From NCBI GenBank assembly GCA_046760445.1, contig JBHIEE010000015.1, forward strand, positions 1 through 36,167: a DNA stretch of 36,167 nucleotides, read 5' to 3'. A program made the position numbers and the translations under genes. This document shows, piece after piece, positions 24,691-32,547 of this stretch. This DNA is from JBHIEE01 sp046760445 (GTDB lineage Bacteria; Acidobacteriota; Aminicenantia; JdFR-78). Position 1 is the stretch's first letter; every line of letters starts with the position of its first letter. Under the pieces are notes generated by a model, which saw only the letters and a list, made by a program, of their open reading frames with translations, did not search any database and was not told where the DNA came from.

Positions 24691-24745
24691 AAAGTGGTCT
24701 CTATGGTTAAATTTGACAATACTCATTTTTAAGAAAGGAGGAAAA

Positions 24746-25441
24746 ATGAAGAAGAAAATTTTTATGATAGGTCTTATCATTATGGGGATTCTTTTCATCT
24801 ATCAAGTTATCTCTGCTCATTCCCTGTGGATAAGTGTGGAAAATTACAAACTAAAACCTGGGGAAAAAACTTCATATTTCATTGGATTTGGTCATAGGTA
24901 TCTCTCACGAGAGGAAAGAGTGGTCAATTTAAAAGAAAATTACCAGTTAAGGTTTAAAGATGTAATGTTCATAGACCCAGATGGAGAGAAAGTATCTCTT
25001 ATTCCTTCTAAAGGTACTGGGAAAATATCTGGTGAAAAGGAAGGAACCTATATTCTGACCGTAAAATACGAAAGAAAGGCAAATGAACCATATGGACCCT
25101 CGGGAAAATATGCCAAGGCCATCATTCAGGTAGGAAATAAAGATAAAGGTTTCTCTCAAGTTTGTGGACATAGAATAGAGCTTATTCCTTTGGAAAACCC
25201 AGCTAAAATTAAACCAGGTGATTCTCTTCCTGTCAGAGTTCTTTTTGAAGGTAAACCCATTTCCACTTTTATTTATGCCACGTATGCTAATTTTAAACCA
25301 GAAAAAGATGCTTTCCCGAGCATGGTTAAAAGTAACCAGCAAGGTATAGCAGAAATAAAAATTACTCAGAAAGGCGAATGGATGATCTTTGTCAGTCACA
25401 AAGTAGATTATTCTGCGGTTCTGACTTTTGAGGTTAAGTAA
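24746..25441 (+). CDS. Periplasmic DUF4198 protein, probable nickel-uptake accessory
   Basis: 231 residues from ATG 24746, chosen for the strong AAGGAGG upstream over an in-frame TTG at 24713. Signal peptide about 1-25, then the mature protein starts at AHSLWIS, the DUF4198 hallmark (a His right at the mature N-terminus). Two beta-sandwich parts follow: FIDPDGEKVSLIP...GTYILTVKYERK, and PVRVLFEGKPISTFIYA...GIAEIKITQKGEWMIFV. DUF4198 proteins often sit next to nickel/cobalt uptake genes, and a metal role through the N-terminal His is plausible but not shown. The place directly after the NikR-controlled receptor supports it. No NikR site is visible at this gene. Confidence 0.82.
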   Translation: MKKKIFMIGLIIMGILFIYQVISAHSLWISVENYKLKPGEKTSYFIGFGHRYLSREERVVNLKENYQLRFKDVMFIDPDGEKVSLIPSKGTGKISGEKEGTYILTVKYERKANEPYGPSGKYAKAIIQVGNKDKGFSQVCGHRIELIPLENPAKIKPGDSLPVRVLFEGKPISTFIYATYANFKPEKDAFPSMVKSNQQGIAEIKITQKGEWMIFVSHKVDYSAVLTFEVK

Positions 25442-25442
25442 G

Positions 25443-25465
25443 AATAATAATATTTTTATTATTTT
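25443..25465. terminator. Weak AT-only hairpin between convergent genes
   Basis: AATAATAA (25443-25450), loop of five, TTATTATT (25456-25463), then TT. A perfect 8-bp stem but all A-T, so weak. It lies between the stops of the DUF4198 gene and the activase and could end transcripts from both sides. Confidence 0.35.
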
Positions 25466-25493
25466 GAAAAGAAAACAGATGAGATTTTTGAAA

Positions 25494-28400
25494 TTATAGT
25501 TTAAAGAACGCTTCTAAGCGGGAATTCAAACCTTCTTCTCCATCATAAACCATATTAATAACTGGAATTCTGATTTCGCTTTGAATCTTCTCAAAAAGAG
25601 CACTCGTCACAGAGCCTGGCATACAAGAGAAAGGAGAGACATTAACCACCATTTTAACTCCTTGTTTGGCGAAATGAATCGTTCGGCCAATAGTTAAAAC
25701 CGCCTCTCCTCCAAAATTCTTAGGGAGATATTTGACGGCTTCCTCCATAATTTCTTCAATGTGAGGTTCTCTTCGATCAAAAATCATTTCTTCAGCTAAC
25801 TTAAACCAGCGTTCCTCTTCTGACAATAAATATTTTTTTGTCAGAAATGCTTTCAATGCTTCTTTCATTCCCAACCTATATTCTTTAATCTTCCACCGAT
25901 AAAGATAATTAGTATATAAAATCCACTCAGAGGTTGAGGTTAACCAAGCTTCTCCACCAAATTTTTCAATATATCTAATCACATTATCATTACTGAAAAT
26001 ATTACACCTAACAAAGATCTCTCCTACAATACCAACTAGAGGTTTTGTTCCTAACGAATAGGTTGGAATTTCAGTAAAAGCTTTGACTGTCTTTTTAAAC
26101 TCTTCTTCTAAATTCAGATTTTTCTCAAAAGCATATTCTAATCTTTTTGTCTCCTGCTTAAGAACCCGATCTGTTTGACCTGTATATCTCTCGTAAGGTC
26201 TTATTTTTAAGACCATTTTATTGACTATATCTGAGATTAAAATAGCTTTCCACAATAATTTTCTCAAACTTTCTTCCAGACCTAAATAAGCATTAGCGGC
26301 AGAAGGAGAGATAATAGATAAATCTTTATAGCCTTTTCTCTCCAAAATCATTTTTTGCAACAGAACATATTGACCAAATCGGCAAGGTCCTTGAGAAGTA
26401 GCCATGAAAAGAGCATGTTCTCGAGGGTCAGCATTAATTTCTCTAAGCTTAGAAAGAAAACTCCCAATTGTTACTGCCATGGGTAAACATTCACTCCCCC
26501 GAGTGACAGATTTTCCCAATTGGAAAGTTTTCTGATTTTCTGGAGGTAAAGCTTCTGCCATGTAGCCAAATCTTCTAAAAGCACTAGCGAATATTCGTGA
26601 GCCAATATCATGCATAGCTGGAATCCAGATTTTTCTATTTCTTAAATCAGTGGTCGATGGCCGATGGCTGATAGACAAAGAATTTCTGTCTTCTGATTTC
26701 TGTCTTCTGGTTGGGATTTTTCTTGTCTTGCTTCCTGCTTCCTGCTTTTTGTCTCCTGCTTCCTGTTTCCAGTGTTTTATGACATCAAAAAAAGCTTCAA
26801 TACGAGTAATATAGCCAGCATCTCCTCCATGCTCATCTAACTCTAAAATTAAAAATGGCTCACTCCCCATTATGTTCTCTGCATAACTGAGTAAAAAAGA
26901 GTCAGGGCCGCAGTTGAAATTAGTGAGATAAATGCCAAATAGATTTTTATTTTCCCTTACATATTTTGCAGCAGTTAAAATAGTTTGCCCCCAACTCCAG
27001 TACATATTGAAGAAAGTTTCATCTAAATCTTCCCTTTTTACAGGTAAAAAATCAATAGGGATAACTCTATAGCCTAATTCTGAAATTTTTTGAGGAAGAT
27101 TAAGATTAGATTCAGGATCAAATATATTATAAGGTCTGCCTAAAATGACAATCCCTTTTTCTCCTTTCCTTTCTAATTCAGCTAATACCCTCTCTCCTTC
27201 TGCCTTGATTTTTGTTTCAAAATCTTTTTGGCTTAGTTTAGCCTTTTTCCAAGCATTAAGGATTTCTTTTTGGCTTACTTTTAATTTCTTGCCAATAGAA
27301 TCAAATAGTCTTTCTGAGGCTTGCTTATCTTTCCAATAAAAGTCTACAACAGGATCTAAGATATTTTCAAAATTCATTTTATGTAAAGAGAGAACTGTCT
27401 TTATAACTGAGGAAGCACTCTGAACATAAGGACAGAAACAGCTATTAGTTGTCTTTTTATTAAGTTCAGAACTAATTAAATAGGGCAGAAAAACATAATT
27501 ACCATTTTCAGCTAATTGATAAGCATGGCCTAAAGCAATTTTCAAAGGAAGACAAAATTCTGCTCCACTTAGCTCTCCTCCTTTCTTTATTGTCTCTTGA
27601 CTAGTTGACTGAGATAAAGAAGTATTAAATCCTAATTCTGAAAAAAATCTTTTCCAGAAAGGATAATACAAATAAGTATAAAGCGATCTGGGAATTTCTA
27701 TGGTTGGAGCATCTTTAGAAGGCTTTTTCTTAGCTGTTAGATTTCTTAGGATCTGATCTCTTTTTATAAATAAAGAAAAATCTTCTGTAATTCTCATCTT
27801 TTCATCTTCAGGTTCACGTCCACATAAATAACCCCAGGAGGGAGTTTCTTTTTCTCCTTCTATATGAGCTCGAGTAATCTTGCAATGATTTGGACAATAA
27901 GAACAGTACTCAAAGGAAAAATCAATCTTTCTTTGAGCTAAATCTAATCCTTTAAACTTAGAAATAGTCCTGGTCTCTTCCATTTTTTCTTTCGTTAATA
28001 AAGCTACTCCATAAGCTCCCATAACATGGCAATAAGGAGAAACTTTGACTTCTACATCTAATAGATTCTCAAAAGCAGCAACTAATCCTTTATTACGAGC
28101 AGTAGCTCCTTGAAAAAATATTTTCTGTTTATTTCTATATCTATTTCCCACTACATTTCTTAAATAATTTTGAGCAATGGAATATATAGCTGCTGCCATA
28201 GCTTCTCTTTTGGTATATCCCTGTCTTATTAACTTAACTAAATCTTGCTCCATAAAAACTGTGCACCTGTCCGAGGTAAAAGGAGGAGCAACCCCCATTA
28301 CCACATCTCCTACTTCTGAAATTAGATAGCCTAATTTTTTAGCTTGCTCTTCAATAAAAGAGCCTGTTCCAGCAGCACAGACATAATTCATATTGGAGTC

Positions 28401-29720
28401 ATAAATAAAACCATTCTTAGCTCTCATATATTTTGAATCCTGACCACCTATTTCGAAAATAGTATCAATCTCAGGATCAATACTCATTGTTCCTGTTAAA
28501 TGAGAAGTAATTTCATTAATGATTGTATCGGCACCTACAACTAAACCCACAATTTTTCTTCCTGAACCAGTTGTTCCTACCCCTAAGATTTCAAGTTTAG
28601 AATTTTTTTGATGGGCTATTTTCTGAATAGCACTAAACAAATTCTTAGTGGCTTGAATGGGATCCCCAGCTGTCTGGCGATATATATCAGCTATTATTTG
28701 ACCATTTTTATCAATTAAAATTAGTTTGGTGCTGGTCGAACCGACATCAAAACCTATATATACTTCCAATACTCTATTTTCTGGCCAGTAAGTAATACTT
28801 ATTTCATTGGCTAACTCATCTATATAAAATTCAGCTAATTTAAAATCAGGATATTTAGATTTCTTAAGAACCAAAGGAGGTTGTCTAACTTGATCCTCTG
28901 TTTTTATTTCTTCTCTTTCTTTTAAATCTTGCCAGTTTAGAAGATGAGAATAACTCCCATTAGCCAGATAAGCTGCTCCTTCCGCACCTGCTAAATGAGC
29001 ATAAGGATAAGTCTGAATAAGTTCTCCATATTGATGCTTTAACCATTTTATAACTTCTCTGTTTAAAGCCACACCACCAGTAATTACCGTCAGTCCCTCT
29101 AACGGTTTTCCTCGTAATAGACTATTCAAAAAAGTACCGATCATCCCTCTACACAAACCAGACCACATTTCAGGTTTTGAATATCCGTCTTGTTGACAGT
29201 GAATTAAGTCAGTTTTAGCAAAAACAGCACACCGCGTAGCAATAGAGGGAGGGTTTGAAATATTTGGAAAATCTTTTAGTTCATGATATTTTATCTCTAA
29301 TCTCTCTGCCTGCTGGTTTAAAAAAGAACCTGTTCCAGCAGCACAAAGAGAATTAATCGAAAAATTCTGGAAATTTCCATTTTCATCCAATTGAATAAGA
29401 GTAACACTACTTCCTCCAATATTTATTATATTTCTTAAATAAGGAAATCTTTTTTTTACAGCAATTATTTGTGCTTGTATGGAATTTATTGGCTCGATTC
29501 CTATTTGATCTGTAAGAAGATTAGCTGTTGCTCCAGTAACGCCAAAAGAAAAATTGTGATTTATATTAAGCTTCTGTAAAGCTTGTTTTAAAGTTTTTAT
29601 TGAATTTCCATGGTGAGGCTGAAAATGCCATTTAGCTATTTCGTCTTGCTCATCTAAAAGAGCTAATTTTAGGTAAATAGAACCACAATCTATACCTAAC
29701 CGGAATTTCTTGCTTTCCAT
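25494..29720 (-). CDS. Giant fused acyl-CoA dehydratase activase (BadF/BcrA ATPase x2 + DUF2229 + HgdB-like)
   Basis: 1408 residues from ATG 29720 (an in-frame TTG at 29735 sits too close to AGAAGGA). Two ASKHA ATPase domains: the first has LGIDCGSIYLKLALLD and SLCAAGTGSFLNQQAERL, the second (about 320-585) has VYIGFDVGSTSTKLILID and VCAAGTGSFIEEQAKKLG. Each has the Cys pair that in activases holds a shared [4Fe-4S] cluster (CAAGTGSF and RCAVFAK/RCTVFME). A CSYCPNHC region follows, then DUF2229 (GGELSGAEFCLPLKIALGH, NSCFCPYVQS), and HgdB-like parts with NCGPDSF, SRGSECLP, GPCRFGQY and FSCMPGS. The family uses ATP to drive low-potential electron transfer to a dehydratase or reductase; substrate unknown. 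About residues 982-1026 are repeat-derived. Confidence 0.88.
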   Translation of the reverse strand: MESKKFRLGIDCGSIYLKLALLDEQDEIAKWHFQPHHGNSIKTLKQALQKLNINHNFSFGVTGATANLLTDQIGIEPINSIQAQIIAVKKRFPYLRNIINIGGSSVTLIQLDENGNFQNFSINSLCAAGTGSFLNQQAERLEIKYHELKDFPNISNPPSIATRCAVFAKTDLIHCQQDGYSKPEMWSGLCRGMIGTFLNSLLRGKPLEGLTVITGGVALNREVIKWLKHQYGELIQTYPYAHLAGAEGAAYLANGSYSHLLNWQDLKEREEIKTEDQVRQPPLVLKKSKYPDFKLAEFYIDELANEISITYWPENRVLEVYIGFDVGSTSTKLILIDKNGQIIADIYRQTAGDPIQATKNLFSAIQKIAHQKNSKLEILGVGTTGSGRKIVGLVVGADTIINEITSHLTGTMSIDPEIDTIFEIGGQDSKYMRAKNGFIYDSNMNYVCAAGTGSFIEEQAKKLGYLISEVGDVVMGVAPPFTSDRCTVFMEQDLVKLIRQGYTKREAMAAAIYSIAQNYLRNVVGNRYRNKQKIFFQGATARNKGLVAAFENLLDVEVKVSPYCHVMGAYGVALLTKEKMEETRTISKFKGLDLAQRKIDFSFEYCSYCPNHCKITRAHIEGEKETPSWGYLCGREPEDEKMRITEDFSLFIKRDQILRNLTAKKKPSKDAPTIEIPRSLYTYLYYPFWKRFFSELGFNTSLSQSTSQETIKKGGELSGAEFCLPLKIALGHAYQLAENGNYVFLPYLISSELNKKTTNSCFCPYVQSASSVIKTVLSLHKMNFENILDPVVDFYWKDKQASERLFDSIGKKLKVSQKEILNAWKKAKLSQKDFETKIKAEGERVLAELERKGEKGIVILGRPYNIFDPESNLNLPQKISELGYRVIPIDFLPVKREDLDETFFNMYWSWGQTILTAAKYVRENKNLFGIYLTNFNCGPDSFLLSYAENIMGSEPFLILELDEHGGDAGYITRIEAFFDVIKHWKQEAGDKKQEAGSKTRKIPTRRQKSEDRNSLSISHRPSTTDLRNRKIWIPAMHDIGSRIFASAFRRFGYMAEALPPENQKTFQLGKSVTRGSECLPMAVTIGSFLSKLREINADPREHALFMATSQGPCRFGQYVLLQKMILERKGYKDLSIISPSAANAYLGLEESLRKLLWKAILISDIVNKMVLKIRPYERYTGQTDRVLKQETKRLEYAFEKNLNLEEEFKKTVKAFTEIPTYSLGTKPLVGIVGEIFVRCNIFSNDNVIRYIEKFGGEAWLTSTSEWILYTNYLYRWKIKEYRLGMKEALKAFLTKKYLLSEEERWFKLAEEMIFDRREPHIEEIMEEAVKYLPKNFGGEAVLTIGRTIHFAKQGVKMVVNVSPFSCMPGSVTSALFEKIQSEIRIPVINMVYDGEEGLNSRLEAFFKL
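26648..26771. repeat. In-frame repeat insertion inside the activase gene
   Basis: On the minus strand: CAGGAAGCAGGAGAC and CAGGAAGCAGGAAGC words, then CAGAAGACAGAAATCAGAAG words, then CATCGGCCATCGACCAC words. Translated it gives a charged low-complexity stretch rich in Lys, Arg, Glu and Gln with no resemblance to the flanking domain. The reading frame is kept. Confidence 0.8.
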
Positions 29721-29757
29721 GTTCTCAAAATTCAATCCTTCTGAAACAAATTGTTAT

Positions 29758-29985
29758 TCAGTTTTTTTCTTTTTTAGTTTTCTCAGTAGGTTTCTCTGGT
29801 TTAACAGGAACAATAATCCAGGCTATTAAATAAAAAATCAAACAAGGTATGATAGCACTAATTAACCCTATAAGAACCAGAGCTAACCTAATAATAGTTG
29901 GGTCAACATCAAAATATTCACCAATCCCTCCGCAGATTCCAGCAATCATTTTATCTTTTGTTGACCGATAAAGCCTTTTTTTCAT
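29758..29985 (-). CDS. PspC-domain small membrane protein
   Basis: 75 residues: KKRLYRSTKDKMIAGICGGIGEYFDVDPTIIRLALVLIGL is the PspC signature, followed by a membrane helix (LISAIIPCLIFYLIAWIIVPV) and a charged tail. PspC domains sense membrane stress in the phage-shock response; many stand-alone copies have no defined role. AAAGGA precedes the ATG. It lies between the GGDEF gene and the activase, 30 and 37 bases apart, all in one direction, so likely one operon. Confidence 0.9.
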   Translation of the reverse strand: MKKRLYRSTKDKMIAGICGGIGEYFDVDPTIIRLALVLIGLISAIIPCLIFYLIAWIIVPVKPEKPTEKTKKEKN

Positions 29986-30015
29986 AGATATTCCTTTCTA
30001 CTATAAGAGCATTTC

Positions 30016-31491
30016 TTAGTCAATTATTTTTATCTGATTTCTTCCTTCTCTCTTGGGACGATAGAGCGCACTATCCGCCTTAGTAATCAATTCATCTAAA
30101 TTTTTAGCATGATGAAGAAAGGTAGCTATTCCAGCACTAATTGTTAAATGACCAAGATGTGGTTTTTCTAGATTAAAATTGAAGGAAGCCACTCCTTCTC
30201 TCACTCTTTCCATCATATGGAAGGCTTCTTTTGAATCAGTTCCCGGCATAATAATAACGAATTCATCTCCTCCATAGCGCGCCACTACATCACTCCGTCT
30301 TACATTGTTTTTTAATAACTGAGCTAATTTACAAAGAGCATCATCCCCCTTTCGATGACCAAAAGTATCGTTATATTCTTTAAAGAAATCGACATCTATT
30401 ATCACTAAAGTAAGAGGATTATTTGTTCGAAGAGATCTATTAACTTCTTCTTCTAACCTTGTGTAAAAATAGCGATAATTATAAAGACCTGTCAATTCAT
30501 CGGTCACTGAAAGTTTGCGCAATTTTTGATTGGTCAAGAATAATTCAATAATTATAGCCAAATGACTGGCTAAGGAGGTGAAAATTCTTAAATCTAATTC
30601 ATAAAAATCATTTAATTTTTTGCTCTCAATGTTGATCACCCCGATTACCCTATCTTTTATTTTCATTGGAATACATAACTCTGATTTAATATCTTTATCC
30701 AGAGCAATATATCTTGATTCTTTAGTCACATCAGGAATTAGCATGCTTTTCCCTGTCTTGGCTACCCAACCAGTGACACCTTTACCTACAGTTATGTCGA
30801 TTTTATCCTTTACCTCAGGAGGACAAACAAAGAGAGGTTCTAATTTATTTTCTTTTTCATTAACCAAGAGAAAAGCCAGTTTGGAATATTTCATTTTTTT
30901 CGAAGTTAATTGATATACGTTTTTTATTATCTTTTTTAATTCAGTTACCTCAGCAGAAGAAGTAATTATCTCGGATAAAAATGAAATCTCCTCCTTTAAC
31001 AACTTAATATCTCGATGAAGCGATTCTTTCTCAATTATATGGCTCGCCAAATAAAAAAAGGATTTCATCAAATCAATATCTTCTTTTTGGAACTCCTTTT
31101 CAGGATAATCCAGAGCTACAATAAAACCAGCTAATTCTCCGTTTTTACTAAAGTGAGGGATAAACACAAAATTATTCGCTCTCCCAAAATATTTTTCTAA
31201 TTTAGACTTAATTTTAGGAAAATTAGAATCATTGATTAATTGAAAATAATTTTTAACTCGTCCAGTAGCTTTAACAATATTCTCCGTTGCTTGACGTGAT
31301 ATTCTCTGAGCGATTTTCTTTCCTCTTACTTCTTTAAAAAAATTATTTTCTTCTTTAATGTAAATATATATCTGTTTAAAACCAACATTTTTCTTAATCT
31401 GAAGAACTAATTTACCAAGTAGTTCTATGTTTTCTTTCTTTTCAAAACCTTCTTGGAGTAATGTACCCCCAAGTTTAATAAGATCTTTCAT
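30016..31491 (-). CDS. Diguanylate cyclase with two GAF-type sensor domains
   Basis: 491 residues. Two sensor regions: an N-terminal GAF-like part (1 to about 155) and a clear GAF domain (about 170-315, KITVGKGVTGWVAKTGKSMLIPDV and ELCIPMKIKDRVIGVINIESK). The C-terminal GGDEF domain starts with SVTDELTGLYNYRYF, and has VIDVDFFKEYNDTFGH and the intact active site RYGGDEF (407-411). RRSD stands five residues before GGDEF, the product-inhibition I-site. So it should make cyclic di-GMP and be feedback-inhibited. No membrane helix, so it is cytosolic. The signal ligand is unknown. With pilT in the same window a motility or surface role is possible, but they are not linked. Confidence 0.92.
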   Translation of the reverse strand: MKDLIKLGGTLLQEGFEKKENIELLGKLVLQIKKNVGFKQIYIYIKEENNFFKEVRGKKIAQRISRQATENIVKATGRVKNYFQLINDSNFPKIKSKLEKYFGRANNFVFIPHFSKNGELAGFIVALDYPEKEFQKEDIDLMKSFFYLASHIIEKESLHRDIKLLKEEISFLSEIITSSAEVTELKKIIKNVYQLTSKKMKYSKLAFLLVNEKENKLEPLFVCPPEVKDKIDITVGKGVTGWVAKTGKSMLIPDVTKESRYIALDKDIKSELCIPMKIKDRVIGVINIESKKLNDFYELDLRIFTSLASHLAIIIELFLTNQKLRKLSVTDELTGLYNYRYFYTRLEEEVNRSLRTNNPLTLVIIDVDFFKEYNDTFGHRKGDDALCKLAQLLKNNVRRSDVVARYGGDEFVIIMPGTDSKEAFHMMERVREGVASFNFNLEKPHLGHLTISAGIATFLHHAKNLDELITKADSALYRPKREGRNQIKIID

Positions 31492-31519
31492 TTTTTAAAA
31501 ATAAGTAATCCCCTTTTTA

Positions 31520-31552
31520 AATATAACTGACTAATTGATTTTCGTCAATTAG
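31520..31552 (-). promoter_or_regulatory. Promoter of the GGDEF gene with an overlapping 8-bp palindrome
   Basis: On the minus strand TTGACG (31548-31543), 17-base spacer, TATATT (31525-31520). The -35 box lies within CTAATTGA (31531-31538), six bases, TCAATTAG (31545-31552), a perfect inverted repeat that could be an operator. Start near 31513, leader of about 20 bases. Confidence 0.55.
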
Positions 31553-31639
31553 CTTTTTACTTCTTGGATTGCTCTTTTCTAACTATTATACCATCCTTTT
31601 GCCTTGGTTTGTTATTAATTCTTAATTCAATTTTCAACT

Positions 31640-31966
31640 AAAAATTAAAAACTAGGATTCAAGCCTGCCTGACGGCGGGCAGAGAACTAAGGGTTCAAGG
31701 GCTCAAGTGAAGAAATAACCACTTGAACCCCTACCTCCCTCGTGGAACGGAATCACTTACTTTATCAAATTCCGAATCTCAATACTACCAAACAAATCTA
31801 AATAACAATCCCGAGTACTCGGGATGACGTTTTATATTTTTTGTTTATGTTCTCTGTGGTTATACTATTCATATTAATATTATTTTTGACACTACCAATC
31901 TAAGAAATTAGAAATTATAATGTCTAATTTCCATCTTGCTTCTTGCTTCCTGCTTCCTGCATCGAT
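31640..31966. repeat. Repeat island in the gap upstream of the GGDEF gene
   Basis: No gene seen. At least five word families stand in a row: a CTGCC...GGCAG stem (CTGCCTGACGGCGGGCAG, 31665-31682); a hairpin GGGCTCAAGTG/CACTTGAACCC (about 31698-31729); the 16-bp palindrome at 31809; AGAAATTAGAAATTATAA words (31903-31920); and CTTGCTTCCTGCTTCCTGC words (31932-31961). Confidence 0.7.
31809..31824. repeat. 16-bp perfect palindrome TCCCGAGTACTCGGGA, copy 3
   Basis: Identical to 15913 and 24638. As at copy 2 it is followed by ATG, giving an 18-base match ATCCCGAGT/ACTCGGGAT when the flanking bases are included. Confidence 0.85.
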
Positions 31967-32512
31967 TTAAAGTCCTAAATCTTCAACAATTCCCTGCATG
32001 GATTTTAGACAAATTTCCATAAACTCATCTAACTCAAGATCAAGATTGGAGCATTGCATTATTTCTTCTCGTTTTGCTCCCCGAGCAAAACTTTTTTCTT
32101 TAAATCTTCTTTTTAAAAATCCAAGATCAACTTCTTTTAACTTTCGTGTAGGATGCATTAAAGCAGCTGCAACAATTAATCCTGTTAAAGGATCAACAGA
32201 AAATATTGCCCAGTCCATTTTATTCTGACAAGGAGCTTTCCCTGCATGAGCCTGAATGGCATGAATAACATCCTTGTCTAAATTATAAGGAGTGAGAATC
32301 TTAATTGTTTCTACTGTGTGAAGCTCAGGACTTTTCTGAGTTATTTCATAATCCAGATCATGAATCAAGCCAGCTAATCCCCACTTCTCTTCATCCTCAT
32401 TTAGTTTTTTGGCCAAAGCTTTCATACAAGCTTCCACTGCTAAACAATGCTTAACTAAATTCTTATTTTTTAAGTACTTTTTTAATAGCTCAAAAGCCTC
32501 TTGTCTGTCCAT
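31967..32512 (-). CDS. HD-domain phosphohydrolase
   Basis: 181 residues from ATG 32512, which has GGAGG at the proper distance; the in-frame ATG at 32524 would put that site inside the gene. HD motif: His22 in LVKHCLAVE, HD at 51-52 in LIHDLDYE, His65 in ELHTVETI, a further His in HAIQAHAG and Asp in FSVDPLTG, enough for a metal-dependent hydrolase. It matches the short HDIG-related hydrolases of the type annotated as 'predicted HD superfamily hydrolase'. Substrate unknown. It ends at the repeat island, and a repeat-borne gene remnant precedes it. Confidence 0.85.
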   Translation of the reverse strand: MDRQEAFELLKKYLKNKNLVKHCLAVEACMKALAKKLNEDEEKWGLAGLIHDLDYEITQKSPELHTVETIKILTPYNLDKDVIHAIQAHAGKAPCQNKMDWAIFSVDPLTGLIVAAALMHPTRKLKEVDLGFLKRRFKEKSFARGAKREEIMQCSNLDLELDEFMEICLKSMQGIVEDLGL

Positions 32513-32547
32513 TTTTTCCTCCATATACTAAGTAACAAGTTATAACA

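Noticed and set aside
24713..24745. TTGACA at 24713-24718 as a promoter for the DUF4198 gene, or TTG as its start
   Set aside because: No -10 box follows before the ribosome-binding site, and the ATG at 24746 has a strong AAGGAGG at the right distance.
24437..24745. A third NikR site before the DUF4198 gene
   Set aside because: I looked for GTGTTAC/GTAACAC halves with 13-14 spacing and found none; GTGGTCTC at about 24694 lacks a partner.
24947..25399. 150-residue ORF on the minus strand opposite the DUF4198 gene
   Set aside because: It lies wholly within a well-supported gene, has no recognisable domain or ribosome-binding site, and its composition is that of an antisense shadow.
30620..30913. 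97-residue ORF opposite the GAF domain of the diguanylate cyclase
   Set aside because: Antisense shadow with no family match.
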